This document shows positions 37,277 through 45,417 of a stretch of DNA of 64,000 nucleotides, in pieces. The stretch lies in NCBI RefSeq assembly GCF_026342355.1, contig NZ_JAPEMV010000001.1:1612001-1676000 (forward strand), given 5' to 3'. How positions within the stretch are numbered: the stretch's first letter is position 1; the number at the start of each line of letters is the position of its first letter. Below the pieces are notes generated by a model. The model ran no database searches, was not told the origin of the DNA, and saw only the letters and a program-made list of their open reading frames with translations. The stretch is from Streptomyces sp. NBC_00249. GTDB taxonomy: Bacteria > Actinomycetota > Actinomycetes > Streptomycetales > Streptomycetaceae. The position numbers and the translations under genes are program-made.

Positions 37277-37380
37277 CCTGCTGCCTCCCCCGTGGTGGTC
37301 GACCCACGATACGGACAACTCCCTTGCTCTGTCGTGGGGTTGGCGGCCGGTGTCGCTGCCGGCCTGAGGTGGAACGCGGG

Positions 37381-37432
37381 GGTCCTACTCAGCGGGCCCC
37401 CGCACCGGATCTGAGCATCCGTACTCAGGACC
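37381..37432. promoter_or_regulatory. Nested palindrome upstream of OleA-like operon
   Basis: GGTCC (37381-37385) and GGACC (37428-37432) enclose TACTCAG (37386-37392), CTGAG (37411-37415) and a second TACTCAG (37422-37428). CTGAG and CTCAG form an inverted pair with 8 bp between them. The block ends 29 bp before the first start codon of the operon, in the divergent spacer with the membrane protein gene. It looks like a repressor or sigma-dependent promoter block. Confidence 0.45.
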
Positions 37433-37461
37433 GGGCGCCCTCCGGTCGTCATCGTGGGGGC

Positions 37462-38496
37462 ATGCTCATTCAGTCGTGTGTTCCACAGCCAGCGCGGGCC
37501 GTGCGGGCGGGGATAACCGCCGTCGGCAGCCTGCTGCCCGAGGACGTCCTGTCCTCGGACGACCTCCAGCGGGAGGTGAACCGGCGCAGCGGCCTGGCCC
37601 TGCCGCCGCGGATCCTGACGCAGGCGACCGGGATCGTCTCCCGCCGGGTCGCGGCCGAGGGGGTGTACGCGTCCACGCTCGCGGTGGGTGCGGCCCGGCG
37701 GGCGCTGGACTCGGCGGGGCTCGACCCGCTCGACGTGGACCTGCTGGTGTTCGCGTCGGCCTCGCGCGACATGGTCGAGCCGGCCACGGCGCACATCGTG
37801 CAGGCGGAGCTGGGCTCGAAGGCGTACGCCCTCGACGTCACCAACGCCTGCAACAGCTTCGTCAACGGCATCGACCTGGCCCGGAGCATGGTCCTGGCGG
37901 GCCGGGCCAGGCGGGCGCTCGTGGTCACCGGGGAGACGCCCAGCCGGGCGGTGCGCACCGCCCCGGCGGACCTCGCCGAGTTCCGGGCCGCCTTCGCGGG
38001 CTACACGTTCGGCGACGCCGGGGCGGCGGTGGTCGTGGAGGCCGTGGAGCGCGGCGGGATCCTGGACGTGGACGGTGAGACGCACTCGGAGCACTGGGAG
38101 GTCGGGGGCATCCCGGGTGGCGGGTCGCGGCACCCGCGCGGGGACGCGTACACGTACTTCCGGGGTGACGGGCACGAGCTGCGCGGGGTGTTCGAGAAGG
38201 TGGGGACGGCGGTCGTCGACCGGACGCTGCACCGGACGGGCATGGACTGGGACGGTTTCGCGAAGGTGCTGGTGCACCAGGTGACGGTGCCGTACCTGGA
38301 GCGGTTCGCGGAGCTGACGGGGGTGCCGGCCGGGAAGCTGGTGGTGACGGTGCCGGAGCTGGGCAATGTGGCGAGCGCGAGCATCGGGGTGCAGCTGGAC
38401 CGGATCTTCGGGGAACTCGCGCCGGGGGAACGGGTGTTGTTCGTGGGTCTCGGCGGCGGCATCAGCATCATGACGATGGTCTGGGAGAAGTCGTGA
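37462..38496 (+). CDS. 3-oxoacyl-ACP synthase III / OleA-like thiolase
   Basis: A 344-residue FabH/OleA-type condensing enzyme. The catalytic triad is Cys130 in ALDVTNACNSFVNGIDL, His272 in KVLVHQVTVPYLE and Asn302 in PELGNVASASIGVQL. The DVTNACNSF context and the order of neighbours (AMP ligase, reductase) resemble OleA, which joins two fatty acyl-CoAs head to head, more than FabH of fatty acid initiation. It is the first gene of a five-gene operon with 1-4 nt overlaps except before the P450. ATG 37462 is preferred although its ribosome binding site is weak. Confidence 0.82.
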   Translation: MLIQSCVPQPARAVRAGITAVGSLLPEDVLSSDDLQREVNRRSGLALPPRILTQATGIVSRRVAAEGVYASTLAVGAARRALDSAGLDPLDVDLLVFASASRDMVEPATAHIVQAELGSKAYALDVTNACNSFVNGIDLARSMVLAGRARRALVVTGETPSRAVRTAPADLAEFRAAFAGYTFGDAGAAVVVEAVERGGILDVDGETHSEHWEVGGIPGGGSRHPRGDAYTYFRGDGHELRGVFEKVGTAVVDRTLHRTGMDWDGFAKVLVHQVTVPYLERFAELTGVPAGKLVVTVPELGNVASASIGVQLDRIFGELAPGERVLFVGLGGGISIMTMVWEKS

Positions 38497-39236
38497 GCGG
38501 CCGGATGTGGGTGGTGGTGCCCGCGCACGACGAGGAGGCGCGGCTCGCGGACACCTTGCGGGCGCTGTCGGCGCAGCGGGACCGGGAGTTCACCCTGCTG
38601 GTCGTCGACAACGCCTCGGCGGACGGCACGGCGGGCATCGCCCGGCGGTTCGCGGTGGACGCGCCGTTCCCGATGGAGGTGATCGAGGAGCCCGAGAAGG
38701 GGGTCGGCTCGGCCGTGGACACCGGTTTCCGGTACGCCATCACCCGGGGCGCGACCCTGCTGGCCCGTACGGACGCCGACTGCCTGCCCCTGCCCGGCTG
38801 GGCGGGCGCGGCGCGGGCCGCGCTGCTGGCCCGTCCGGGTCTGGTGTGCGGGCGGGTCACGGCGCGGCGCGACGAGCACGGGCCGCTGGGGCGGGCCGGT
38901 TTCGCGGGGCTGGTCGCGCTCGCGGCGCTCTTCGGCCGGCTGCGGCCGGAGCACGCGCGGCGCCACGGCTACCGGGCCCCGTACCGGATGCACGCGGGCA
39001 ACAACATGGCGATCACCGCGGATCTGTACCTGGCCGTGGGCGGGATGCCGCGGCGCCCCTCGCCGACGGACCGGCTGTTCCTGAACGCGGTACGCCGCCA
39101 CACCGACCGGATCAGCCGCTGCCGGGGCATGGTCGTGGAGAACTCCACGCGCCGGCTGCGGGCCTACGGCATCGCGGGGACGGCCCGCTGGTACCTCGAC
39201 CAGGGCAGCGGTGCGCTCGGAACGGACCCCCGCTGA
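38493..39236 (+). CDS. Family 2 glycosyltransferase
   Basis: A 247-residue GT-A glycosyltransferase. WVVVPAHDEEARLADTLRAL starts the fold, VVDNASADGTAGIARRF is the nucleotide-sugar loop, DADCLPLPGW is the DxD-like metal site, and MHAGNNMAITADLYLAVGG gives the acceptor region. No transmembrane segment is obvious, so it acts in the cytoplasm or peripherally. GTG 38493 overlaps the stop of the OleA-like gene by 4 nt. A glycosyltransferase is not part of canonical ole clusters, so it may decorate the lipid product. Confidence 0.86.
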   Translation: MSGRMWVVVPAHDEEARLADTLRALSAQRDREFTLLVVDNASADGTAGIARRFAVDAPFPMEVIEEPEKGVGSAVDTGFRYAITRGATLLARTDADCLPLPGWAGAARAALLARPGLVCGRVTARRDEHGPLGRAGFAGLVALAALFGRLRPEHARRHGYRAPYRMHAGNNMAITADLYLAVGGMPRRPSPTDRLFLNAVRRHTDRISRCRGMVVENSTRRLRAYGIAGTARWYLDQGSGALGTDPR

Positions 39237-40744
39237 TGCTGGACCGACTCGACCACTCCCTGCGCGCCCGGCCGGAGCGGCCCGCCGTGCTGTCCGCGAC
39301 CCGTACGGGCAGGGCCCGGGTGCGGGCCACCCGGGGTGAACTCGCCGCTCTGGCGGACGCGTACGCCGCCGCCCTGCACGCGCGCGGACTGCGCGCCGGG
39401 GACACCGTCGGGGTGGCGGTGCGGCCCGGGCCGCGTGCGCTGGCGGTGCTGCTCGCGCTGTGGCGGCTGGGGCTGCGCGGGGCCGTGCTGGACCCGGGGG
39501 CCGGGGCCGAGGTGCTGCGGGCGCGCCTGGCGCTGGCCCGGCCGGCGCTGGTGCTCGCGGACGCCGCCGCGCAGGCGGTCGCGGGCTGGGCGCGGCCGCT
39601 GGCCCGCCGGGCGGCGCTGGAACTGCCGGAGCTGGCGGGGCTGGGGCCGGTGGCCACCGTCGGGCCCCGGCTGCCGGGGTGCGCGCCGGCGCTGGAGGCG
39701 GGGGCTCCGCGGGTGGGGGTTCCGGTGTACGCGGGGCCGCAGGACGCGGACGCGGTGATCGTGTTCACCTCCGGGACCACCTCGCGGCCCCGGGCGGTGG
39801 TGCACACCCGGGCGGGGCTGGCCGCCGGGATGGGGACGGTGGCCGGGCTGTTCGACGGCGGCCCGGGCGGCGGGGCCGGTGAACCGGTGCTGGGCGGCAC
39901 CTTCTTCGTGCTGGTGCCCGCCCTGACGCGCGGGGCGCCCGTCGCCCTGCCGGCCCGCTCCCCCGGGGTGCTGGCCCGGCAGCTGGCGCGGCTGCGGCCG
40001 CGGGACACCTACCTCACCCCGCCGCAGCTGCGGGACGCGCTGGGCGCGGGGGCCCGTTTCACGGGCCGGGTGTGGACGGGTTCGGCGCCCGCGAGCGCCG
40101 CTCTGCTGGGGCGGGTCCGGGAGGCGGGCGCGGAGGAGGCGTGGGGGGTGTACGCCCTGACCGAGCTGTTCCCGGCGGCGGCGGTGGAGTCCCGGGAGAA
40201 GGCCGCCTTCGACGGGGCCGGGGACCTGGCCGGCGCCCCGCTGCCCGGGGTGCGGGCGGTCCGGGACGCGGACGGGCAGCTGCTGCTGGCCGGTCCGGCG
40301 GCCCGGGACCGCTACCTCGGCGAGGAACCCGATCCGTGGGTGCGTACGGGGGACCGGGCGCGGCTGGACGGGTCGGGGCGGATCGTGCTGGAAGGGCGGT
40401 GCAAGGACATGGTGCTGCGGCGGGCGGAGAACATCTACCCGGGGCTGTACGAGCCGGCCCTGCAGGTGCCGGGGGTGGAGCTGGGTGTGCTCGTCGGGAT
40501 CCCGGCGGGCGACGGGGACGAGCGGCTGGTGGCGGTGGTCCAGGCGCGGCCCGGGGTGGCCGAACCGGCGCTGCGGGCGGCCCTGTCGGAGCCGTTGCGG
40601 GCGATGGGCACGGCCCGGCCGGACGCCCTGGTGTTCGCGCGGATCCCGCTGTCGGGGCGTTCGCGCAAACCGGACCGGGCGGCGGTGTCCGCGCTCGCGG
40701 CCCGGCGCCTGGCGGCGGCCGCCGCGCAGGCAGGCACCCGGTGA
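39236..40744 (+). CDS. AMP-dependent ligase, OleC-like
   Basis: A 502-residue adenylate-forming enzyme. Core motifs: FTSGTTSRPR (177-186), GVYALTELF (A5), TGD at 371-373, RCKDMVLRRAENIYP and the A10 Lys478 in SRKPDRAA. In olefin and beta-lactone pathways OleC adenylates the beta-hydroxy acid and closes a beta-lactone. ATG 39236 uses the A of the preceding stop (TGATG). A carrier-protein loading role is possible but there is no carrier gene here. Confidence 0.82.
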   Translation: MLDRLDHSLRARPERPAVLSATRTGRARVRATRGELAALADAYAAALHARGLRAGDTVGVAVRPGPRALAVLLALWRLGLRGAVLDPGAGAEVLRARLALARPALVLADAAAQAVAGWARPLARRAALELPELAGLGPVATVGPRLPGCAPALEAGAPRVGVPVYAGPQDADAVIVFTSGTTSRPRAVVHTRAGLAAGMGTVAGLFDGGPGGGAGEPVLGGTFFVLVPALTRGAPVALPARSPGVLARQLARLRPRDTYLTPPQLRDALGAGARFTGRVWTGSAPASAALLGRVREAGAEEAWGVYALTELFPAAAVESREKAAFDGAGDLAGAPLPGVRAVRDADGQLLLAGPAARDRYLGEEPDPWVRTGDRARLDGSGRIVLEGRCKDMVLRRAENIYPGLYEPALQVPGVELGVLVGIPAGDGDERLVAVVQARPGVAEPALRAALSEPLRAMGTARPDALVFARIPLSGRSRKPDRAAVSALAARRLAAAAAQAGTR

Positions 40745-40812
40745 CCCGGGCCCGGGGCCACCCGCCCGGAACCACAGACCCCCTGACCCGCACCCGACGA
40801 GAAAGCACCCCC

Positions 40813-41952
40813 GTGAGCACGCAGCCACAGCCGCACCCGCACCCGCACCCGACGAAGACGCACGCCAAGGCCCGCCGGCGTGACCGGCGGGTCTACCTGC
40901 GCGGCCGTCCCCTGCTGTTCGCGCTGCTGTGCGCCGGCCGGCGGCGTCCGGTGCGCCGGCTCGGCGGGACGGTGCTGGTGCACGGGGCGGACGCGTACCG
41001 CGAGGCGCTGACCCGGCTCCCGCTGGACCGTACGGCGGCCGGTACGACGGGCGGAGCGGCGCGGGCGGCGCTGGACGGCGGCGGGGGCGTGCTGTTCGAC
41101 GAGGAGGGCGGCGGGCACCGGGCCGGCCGGCGGGCGCTCGCGGAGGGGCTCGGCGCGGCCGGGGTGGAGGAACTGCGCGCGGTGTGGCGGCCGTTGCTGG
41201 CCCGCGGGCTGGCGCCGCTGGCCCGGGGCGGGGAGGTGGACGTGGTGGCGCTGGCGCGGGAGCTGGCGGGGTCGGTGGTGTGCGCGCTGCTGGACTGCCC
41301 GGCCGGTGCCGGGGCGGTCGCGGAGGCCGCCGCCGAGGCTGCGGCCGCTTCCGTACGCGATCACCTGCCGGGTCCGCCCCGGCCGGGCGCGGCGGCCGCC
41401 GCGGCGGGGGCCGCGCACCGGCTGCGGCGGCTGCTGGGCTCCGGGGGCGGGGCGGCCACCGCCCTGGACGCGATGGTGGCGGTGGCCGCGGTGAACACCA
41501 CCGTGGCGGCGCTGCCCCGGGCGGTGGCCTGGTGCGCGGACGCCGGGCTGTGGGGGCAGGCGGCGGACGCGGAGCTGCGGCCGCGGCTCGTGGACGAGCT
41601 GCTGCGGGTCACGGCGGCCTCGCCGGTGCTGCCCCGGGTCGCGGCGGCGGACGGCACGGTCGGGGGCTGCCCGGTACGGGCGGGCGACCGGCTGCTGCTG
41701 GTGGCCCGGCACGCCGCCGGGGCCCACCGGCGCGACCCCGACGGCCGGGATCCGGCCGGGCCGGGTACGGCGCGGCTGGTGTTCGGGGCGGGGCCGCACG
41801 CCTGTCCCGGGGCGCGGCTGGCGGTCGGGCTGCTGGCCGACGTCCTGCGGGAGCTGGCTCCGCACCGGCCGGTGGTGGTGCGGGCCCGGGTGGACCGGCG
41901 GGCGGCGCTGCCGGGCTGGCGTTCGCTGACGGTGCGGGCGGGCGCGGCGTGA
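40813..41952 (+). CDS. Cytochrome P450-like protein
   Basis: A 379-residue class I bacterial P450. The heme-binding loop is FGAGPHACPG with Cys331, and the ExxR is ELLR (262-265). The I-helix acid-Thr motif is poorly kept: VAAVNTTVAALPRAV lacks the AGxDT consensus, as in some P450s with unusual proton relay. The N-terminus is a His/Pro repeat (QPQPHPHPHP) without known function. GTG 40813 is chosen, 68 nt after the ligase. It could hydroxylate or oxidise the lipid product of the operon. Redox partners are not in the window. Confidence 0.8.
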   Translation: MSTQPQPHPHPHPTKTHAKARRRDRRVYLRGRPLLFALLCAGRRRPVRRLGGTVLVHGADAYREALTRLPLDRTAAGTTGGAARAALDGGGGVLFDEEGGGHRAGRRALAEGLGAAGVEELRAVWRPLLARGLAPLARGGEVDVVALARELAGSVVCALLDCPAGAGAVAEAAAEAAAASVRDHLPGPPRPGAAAAAAGAAHRLRRLLGSGGGAATALDAMVAVAAVNTTVAALPRAVAWCADAGLWGQAADAELRPRLVDELLRVTAASPVLPRVAAADGTVGGCPVRAGDRLLLVARHAAGAHRRDPDGRDPAGPGTARLVFGAGPHACPGARLAVGLLADVLRELAPHRPVVVRARVDRRAALPGWRSLTVRAGAA

Positions 41953-42860
41953 GCCTGCGGATCGCGGTGACGGGGGCGAGCGGCTTCTGCGGCGGGCAGG
42001 TGGCGCGGGCCGCGGCCGGGGCCGGGGCCTCGGTGGTGTGCGTGGGGCGCAGGCCGGGGCCGGTGGGGGAACACCGGTTCTGGGACGCGGCGCGCGCGGA
42101 GCCGGACCTGGCGGGGGCGGACGTCGTGGTGCACTGCGCGGCGGCGGTCGGGGACCCGGCGCCGGGGTCGCGGGCGGAGGCGGCGATGCGCGCGGTGAAC
42201 GTGGCGGGCACGGAGCGGCTGCTGCGGGCCGCCGCCGGGCGGCCGGTGGTGTGGGTGAGCAGCGCCAGCGTCTACGATCCGCGCCCGGGGCGGGACCTGG
42301 TCACCGAGGACCATCCGCGGACGGGCCAGCTGAACGCCTACGGCCGGACGAAGGCCGAAGGCGAGGCCCTGGCGCTGGCCGGGGGCGCCGTGGTGCTGCG
42401 GCCGAGGGCGGTGTACGGGCCGGGCGACACCCAGTTGCTGCCCCGGCTGCTGTCCCGGGTGCGGGCCGGAACCCTGCTGCTGCCGGGGCCGGACGTACGG
42501 CTGAGCCTGACGGCGGTGGAGAACCTGGCGGACGCCTGCCTGGCGGCGCCCGGCTGGGCCCCGGGCGCGTACAACGTGGCGGACGCCGAGCCGTACGGGC
42601 GGGACGCGGCCGTCGGCGCGGTGCTGCGCGCCCACGGGGTCCGGGCCCGGATCCGCCACCTGCCGCTGCCGCTGGCCCGCACGGCGGCCCGGCTGGCGGA
42701 GTCGGCGGCCCGGCTGAGCGCCACCGAGCCGTTCCTCAGCCGCTACGCCCTGGACCAGCTGTCCCACCCGGTGGTCCTGGACCTCGCCAGGTCCCGCGCC
42801 CGGGGCTGGATCCCGCGGCGCACCCTGGAGGACCACCTCGCCGCGCTGCGGCGGCGCTGA
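41949..42860 (+). CDS. NAD-dependent epimerase/dehydratase, OleD-like reductase
   Basis: A 303-residue extended short-chain dehydrogenase. The Rossmann motif GASGFCG (9-15) and the catalytic YGRTK (Tyr131, Lys135) with a Ser pair in WVSSASVYD are present. In olefin biosynthesis OleD reduces the 2-alkyl-3-ketoacid before OleC acts, which fits the OleA- and OleC-like genes in this operon. GTG 41949 overlaps the P450 stop (GTGA). A sugar-nucleotide epimerase role is the alternative, given the glycosyltransferase. Confidence 0.8.
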   Translation: MSLRIAVTGASGFCGGQVARAAAGAGASVVCVGRRPGPVGEHRFWDAARAEPDLAGADVVVHCAAAVGDPAPGSRAEAAMRAVNVAGTERLLRAAAGRPVVWVSSASVYDPRPGRDLVTEDHPRTGQLNAYGRTKAEGEALALAGGAVVLRPRAVYGPGDTQLLPRLLSRVRAGTLLLPGPDVRLSLTAVENLADACLAAPGWAPGAYNVADAEPYGRDAAVGAVLRAHGVRARIRHLPLPLARTAARLAESAARLSATEPFLSRYALDQLSHPVVLDLARSRARGWIPRRTLEDHLAALRRR

Positions 42861-42866
42861 GCAGAA

Positions 42867-42910
42867 CGCGCCGGGACCCCCGTCGCGTCGGCGGCGGGGG
42901 TCCCGGTGCG
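42867..42910. terminator. Bidirectional terminator between operon and msrB
   Basis: Stem of about 20 bp with two G-U pairs (42867-42886 with 42891-42910) and a 4 nt loop. It lies 6 bp after the last operon stop and 19 bp from the stop of the convergent msrB. Confidence 0.8.
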
Positions 42911-42929
42911 TGGTGCGTGTCCCTGCGGG

Positions 42930-43337
42930 TCAGTCACCCTTCGGGGTGAGGCGCAGGGAGATGCTGTTGATGCAGTAGCGCTGGTCGGTGGGGGTCGGGT
43001 AGCCCTCACCCTCGAACACGTGCCCGAGGTGGGAGCCGCAGGTCGCGCAGCGGACCTCCGTGCGGACCATGCCGTGGGAGGTGTCGGCGATCAGCTCGAC
43101 GGCCTCGGTGTCCTTCGGGTCGAAGAAGGACGGCCACCCGCAGTGCGACTCGAACTTCTCCGTGGAACGGAACAGCTCGGCGCCGCAGCCGCGACAGGAG
43201 TAGACGCCCTCCTCCTTGGTGTCGGTGTACTCACCGCGGAAGGCGGGCTCGGTGCCGGCGAGGCGCAGCACCTGGTACTCGGACGGGGTCAGCTCGGCCT
43301 GCCACTGCTCGTCCGTCTTCTGGACCTCGTACGCCAT
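42930..43337 (-). CDS. msrB: Peptide methionine-R-sulfoxide reductase MsrB
   Basis: A 135-residue MsrB that reduces methionine-R-sulfoxide in proteins using thioredoxin. The zinc site is SCRGCGAELF and RCATCGSHLGH, the substrate site is HCGWPSFFDP, and the catalytic Cys is in RYCINSISL near the C-terminus. It starts at ATG 43337, 15 bp after the murC stop on the same strand, so it is probably translated from the murC transcript. Confidence 0.95.
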   Translation of the reverse strand: MAYEVQKTDEQWQAELTPSEYQVLRLAGTEPAFRGEYTDTKEEGVYSCRGCGAELFRSTEKFESHCGWPSFFDPKDTEAVELIADTSHGMVRTEVRCATCGSHLGHVFEGEGYPTPTDQRYCINSISLRLTPKGD

Positions 43338-43352
43338 GACGTTCCCGCTCCC

Positions 43353-44750
43353 TCAGCTCGACAGCCGGGCGAGGATCTGGGGTCCCAGATCCGTGACGTC
43401 GCCCGCGCCCATCGTGAGAACGAGATCGCCGGGCTTGGCCATTCCCGCGATGACGTCGGCGACGGCGCCCTTGTCGTGCTCGGCGGTGACGTCGGCCCCG
43501 GCGGCCCGGGCGGCGGCGATGATCAGCTCGCTGGTGATGCCGGGGAGCGGGTCCTCGCGGGCCGGGTAGATGTCCAGGACCACGGAGGCGTCGGCGAGGG
43601 CCAGGGCCTGGCCCATCTCCTTGCCGAGCTCCTGGGTGCGGGAGAACAGGTGGGGCTGGAAGACGACCAGGATGCGGGAGTCCCCGGCGGCACCGCGGAT
43701 GGCCTCCAGGTCGGCGTTCATCTCGGTCGGGTGGTGCGCGTAGGAGTCGATGACCTGGACCCCGGCGGCCTCGCCCTTGAGCTGGAGGCGGCGCTTGACG
43801 CCGGTGTACTTGCCGAGGGCGGAGGCCAGGTTGTGCGCCGGGATGCCGAGGGCGACGCCGGCGGCGAGGGCCGCGACGGCGTTGTGCGCGTAGTGGCGGC
43901 CGGGCACGGAGACGGTGAAGGTGAGCATCTTGCCGCCCAGCAGGACGGTGACCTCGCTGGTCAGACCACGCGGGGTGACCTTCAGGATGCGGACGTCGGC
44001 GTCCTCCTCCTCGCCGTACGTGACGACGGTGAGGCCCTCCTGGCCGGCGACCCGGCGGGCGATCTCGGCGGCGCCCTCCTGGCCGTGGGCGACGACGAGG
44101 GTGCCGCCGGGCACGACCTTGCCGACGAAGGTCTCGAAGGACTCGTAGATCTCTTCCATCGACGCGTAGTTCGCGTGGTGGTCGAGCTCCGCGTTGAGGA
44201 TGATCGCGACCTCGGGCACGTACTTGTGGAAGCTGCGGTCGCTCTCGTCCGCCTCGGCCACGAAGATCTCGCCCTCGCCGTGGTGGGCGTTGGAGCCGGG
44301 GGCGTCCAGGTCGCCGCCGATGGCGTACGAGGGGTCCAGGCCCAGGGCCGAGAGGGAGACCGCCAGCATGGAGGTGGTGGTGGTCTTGCCGTGCGTGCCG
44401 GCGACGGCGATCGGGCGCAGCCCGTCCATCAGGGCGGCGAGGGCGTCCGAGCGGTGCACGACGGGGATGCCCAGCTCGGCGGCGCGGGCCAGCTCGGGGT
44501 TGTCGGCGCGGATGGCGCTGGAGACAACCACGCAGGTGGAGTCCTCGGCGAGGTTGCCGGCGGCGTGCCCGCCGTGGACCGTGGCGCCGTTGGCGCGCAG
44601 CGCCTGGGCGGTCTCGGAGTCTCCACGGGAGTCGCTGCCGGCCACCTTCGCGCCGCGCTGGGCGAGGATCTTCGCGATGCCGGACATGCCGGCGCCGCCG
44701 ATGCCGATGAAGTGGGGCCGTTCCATCGCGGTCGGCAGGCCGGGCTTCAT
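43353..44750 (-). CDS. murC: UDP-N-acetylmuramate--L-alanine ligase
   Basis: A 465-residue cytoplasmic ligase that adds L-Ala to UDP-MurNAc in peptidoglycan synthesis. The N-terminal UDP site is HFIGIGGAGMSGIAKILAQR, the ATP loop is VAGTHGKTTTTSML, and the central domain has VAEADESDRSFHKY and DSYAHHPTEMNADL. The length is normal. In Streptomyces this gene is often found beside msrB, as here. Confidence 0.95.
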   Translation of the reverse strand: MKPGLPTAMERPHFIGIGGAGMSGIAKILAQRGAKVAGSDSRGDSETAQALRANGATVHGGHAAGNLAEDSTCVVVSSAIRADNPELARAAELGIPVVHRSDALAALMDGLRPIAVAGTHGKTTTTSMLAVSLSALGLDPSYAIGGDLDAPGSNAHHGEGEIFVAEADESDRSFHKYVPEVAIILNAELDHHANYASMEEIYESFETFVGKVVPGGTLVVAHGQEGAAEIARRVAGQEGLTVVTYGEEEDADVRILKVTPRGLTSEVTVLLGGKMLTFTVSVPGRHYAHNAVAALAAGVALGIPAHNLASALGKYTGVKRRLQLKGEAAGVQVIDSYAHHPTEMNADLEAIRGAAGDSRILVVFQPHLFSRTQELGKEMGQALALADASVVLDIYPAREDPLPGITSELIIAAARAAGADVTAEHDKGAVADVIAGMAKPGDLVLTMGAGDVTDLGPQILARLSS

Positions 44751-44802
44751 TCAGGTCGCTCCAGGAATCGTTTGCGCTTGTCTTACACGTTGCACGCCCA
44801 GC

Positions 44803-45270
44803 CTATTCGTTGTGGGCGAAGAGCTTGAGCACCGGAACCCCCACTTTGTGCCGCGCCCGGGACGCCCAGTCGCGGTGGAAGAACTCCTCCACGAAGTGCG
44901 GGGCGGTCAGGACGATCACCTCGTCGGCGTTCGTCTCGTCGACGACGGCCTTGAGGTGGTCGAGGGGGTGGGCCTCGATGATCTGTCCGACGGCCTTGGC
45001 GCCCTTCTTGCGCAGGGCCGCCAGGGAGTGTTCGAGCGCGTGTGCGGCGGGGCCCCGGGCGGCGTCGCCCTCGGGCTCGTCGGCCTCGTGGAGGGCCTCG
45101 GGGAGCTCGCCGAGCGCTACGTCGTCGATGGCGCGGAGCAGTCGGTCCTGGTCGCCCCTGGGTTGCATGAGGACGACGAAGGAGACCTGGTCGTCTCCGT
45201 GCAGGGTGGTGACGAAGTCCACGTCCACCGTGGTCAGCGGCTGCTCGATCATCAATACGCTCGTGAACAC
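44803..45270 (-). CDS. USP-like / HUP-fold protein of unknown function
   Basis: A 155-residue acidic protein sometimes annotated in Streptomyces as indole-3-glycerol phosphate synthase, which its sequence does not support. QVSFVVLMQPRGDQDRLLRA and ADEVIVLTAPHFVEEFFHRD fit a universal-stress-like alpha/beta domain. Conserved phosphate-loop residues are not clear. GTG 45270 is chosen because AAGGAGAGG stands 8 nt upstream; the ATG at 45288 is part of that ribosome binding site. Confidence 0.7.
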   Translation of the reverse strand: MFTSVLMIEQPLTTVDVDFVTTLHGDDQVSFVVLMQPRGDQDRLLRAIDDVALGELPEALHEADEPEGDAARGPAAHALEHSLAALRKKGAKAVGQIIEAHPLDHLKAVVDETNADEVIVLTAPHFVEEFFHRDWASRARHKVGVPVLKLFAHNE

Positions 45271-45380
45271 GGACGCCCTCTCCTTCATGGGCCGGGGCCG
45301 GTCGGCCGGCCCCTGCGGAAACCATCCTGCCCCGCTGTCGCGCGGGACCTTGCGCAGTATGTGTGCCCAGGTATGTGCCC

Positions 45381-45412
45381 GGCGGAAGCTAAGCGGAACG
45401 ACAAATTCCGCC
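45381..45412. terminator. Inverted repeat after the pyrimidine reductase gene
   Basis: GGCGGAA (45381-45387) and TTCCGCC (45406-45412) are 7 bp arms around an 18 bp spacer, 6 bp beyond the stop of the leftward pyrimidine reductase gene. It may be a weak terminator or operator. A direct repeat of GTATGTG precedes it at about 45358-45376. Confidence 0.4.
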
Positions 45413-45417
45413 CCTTG

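Noticed and set aside
37462..38496. FabH of primary fatty acid synthesis
   Set aside because: It is not beside fabD/acpP/fabF and sits in an operon with ligase, P450 and reductase genes; the active-site context is OleA-like.
44803..45270. Indole-3-glycerol phosphate synthase annotation
   Set aside because: The sequence is too short and lacks the TrpC barrel motifs; a USP-like fold fits better.
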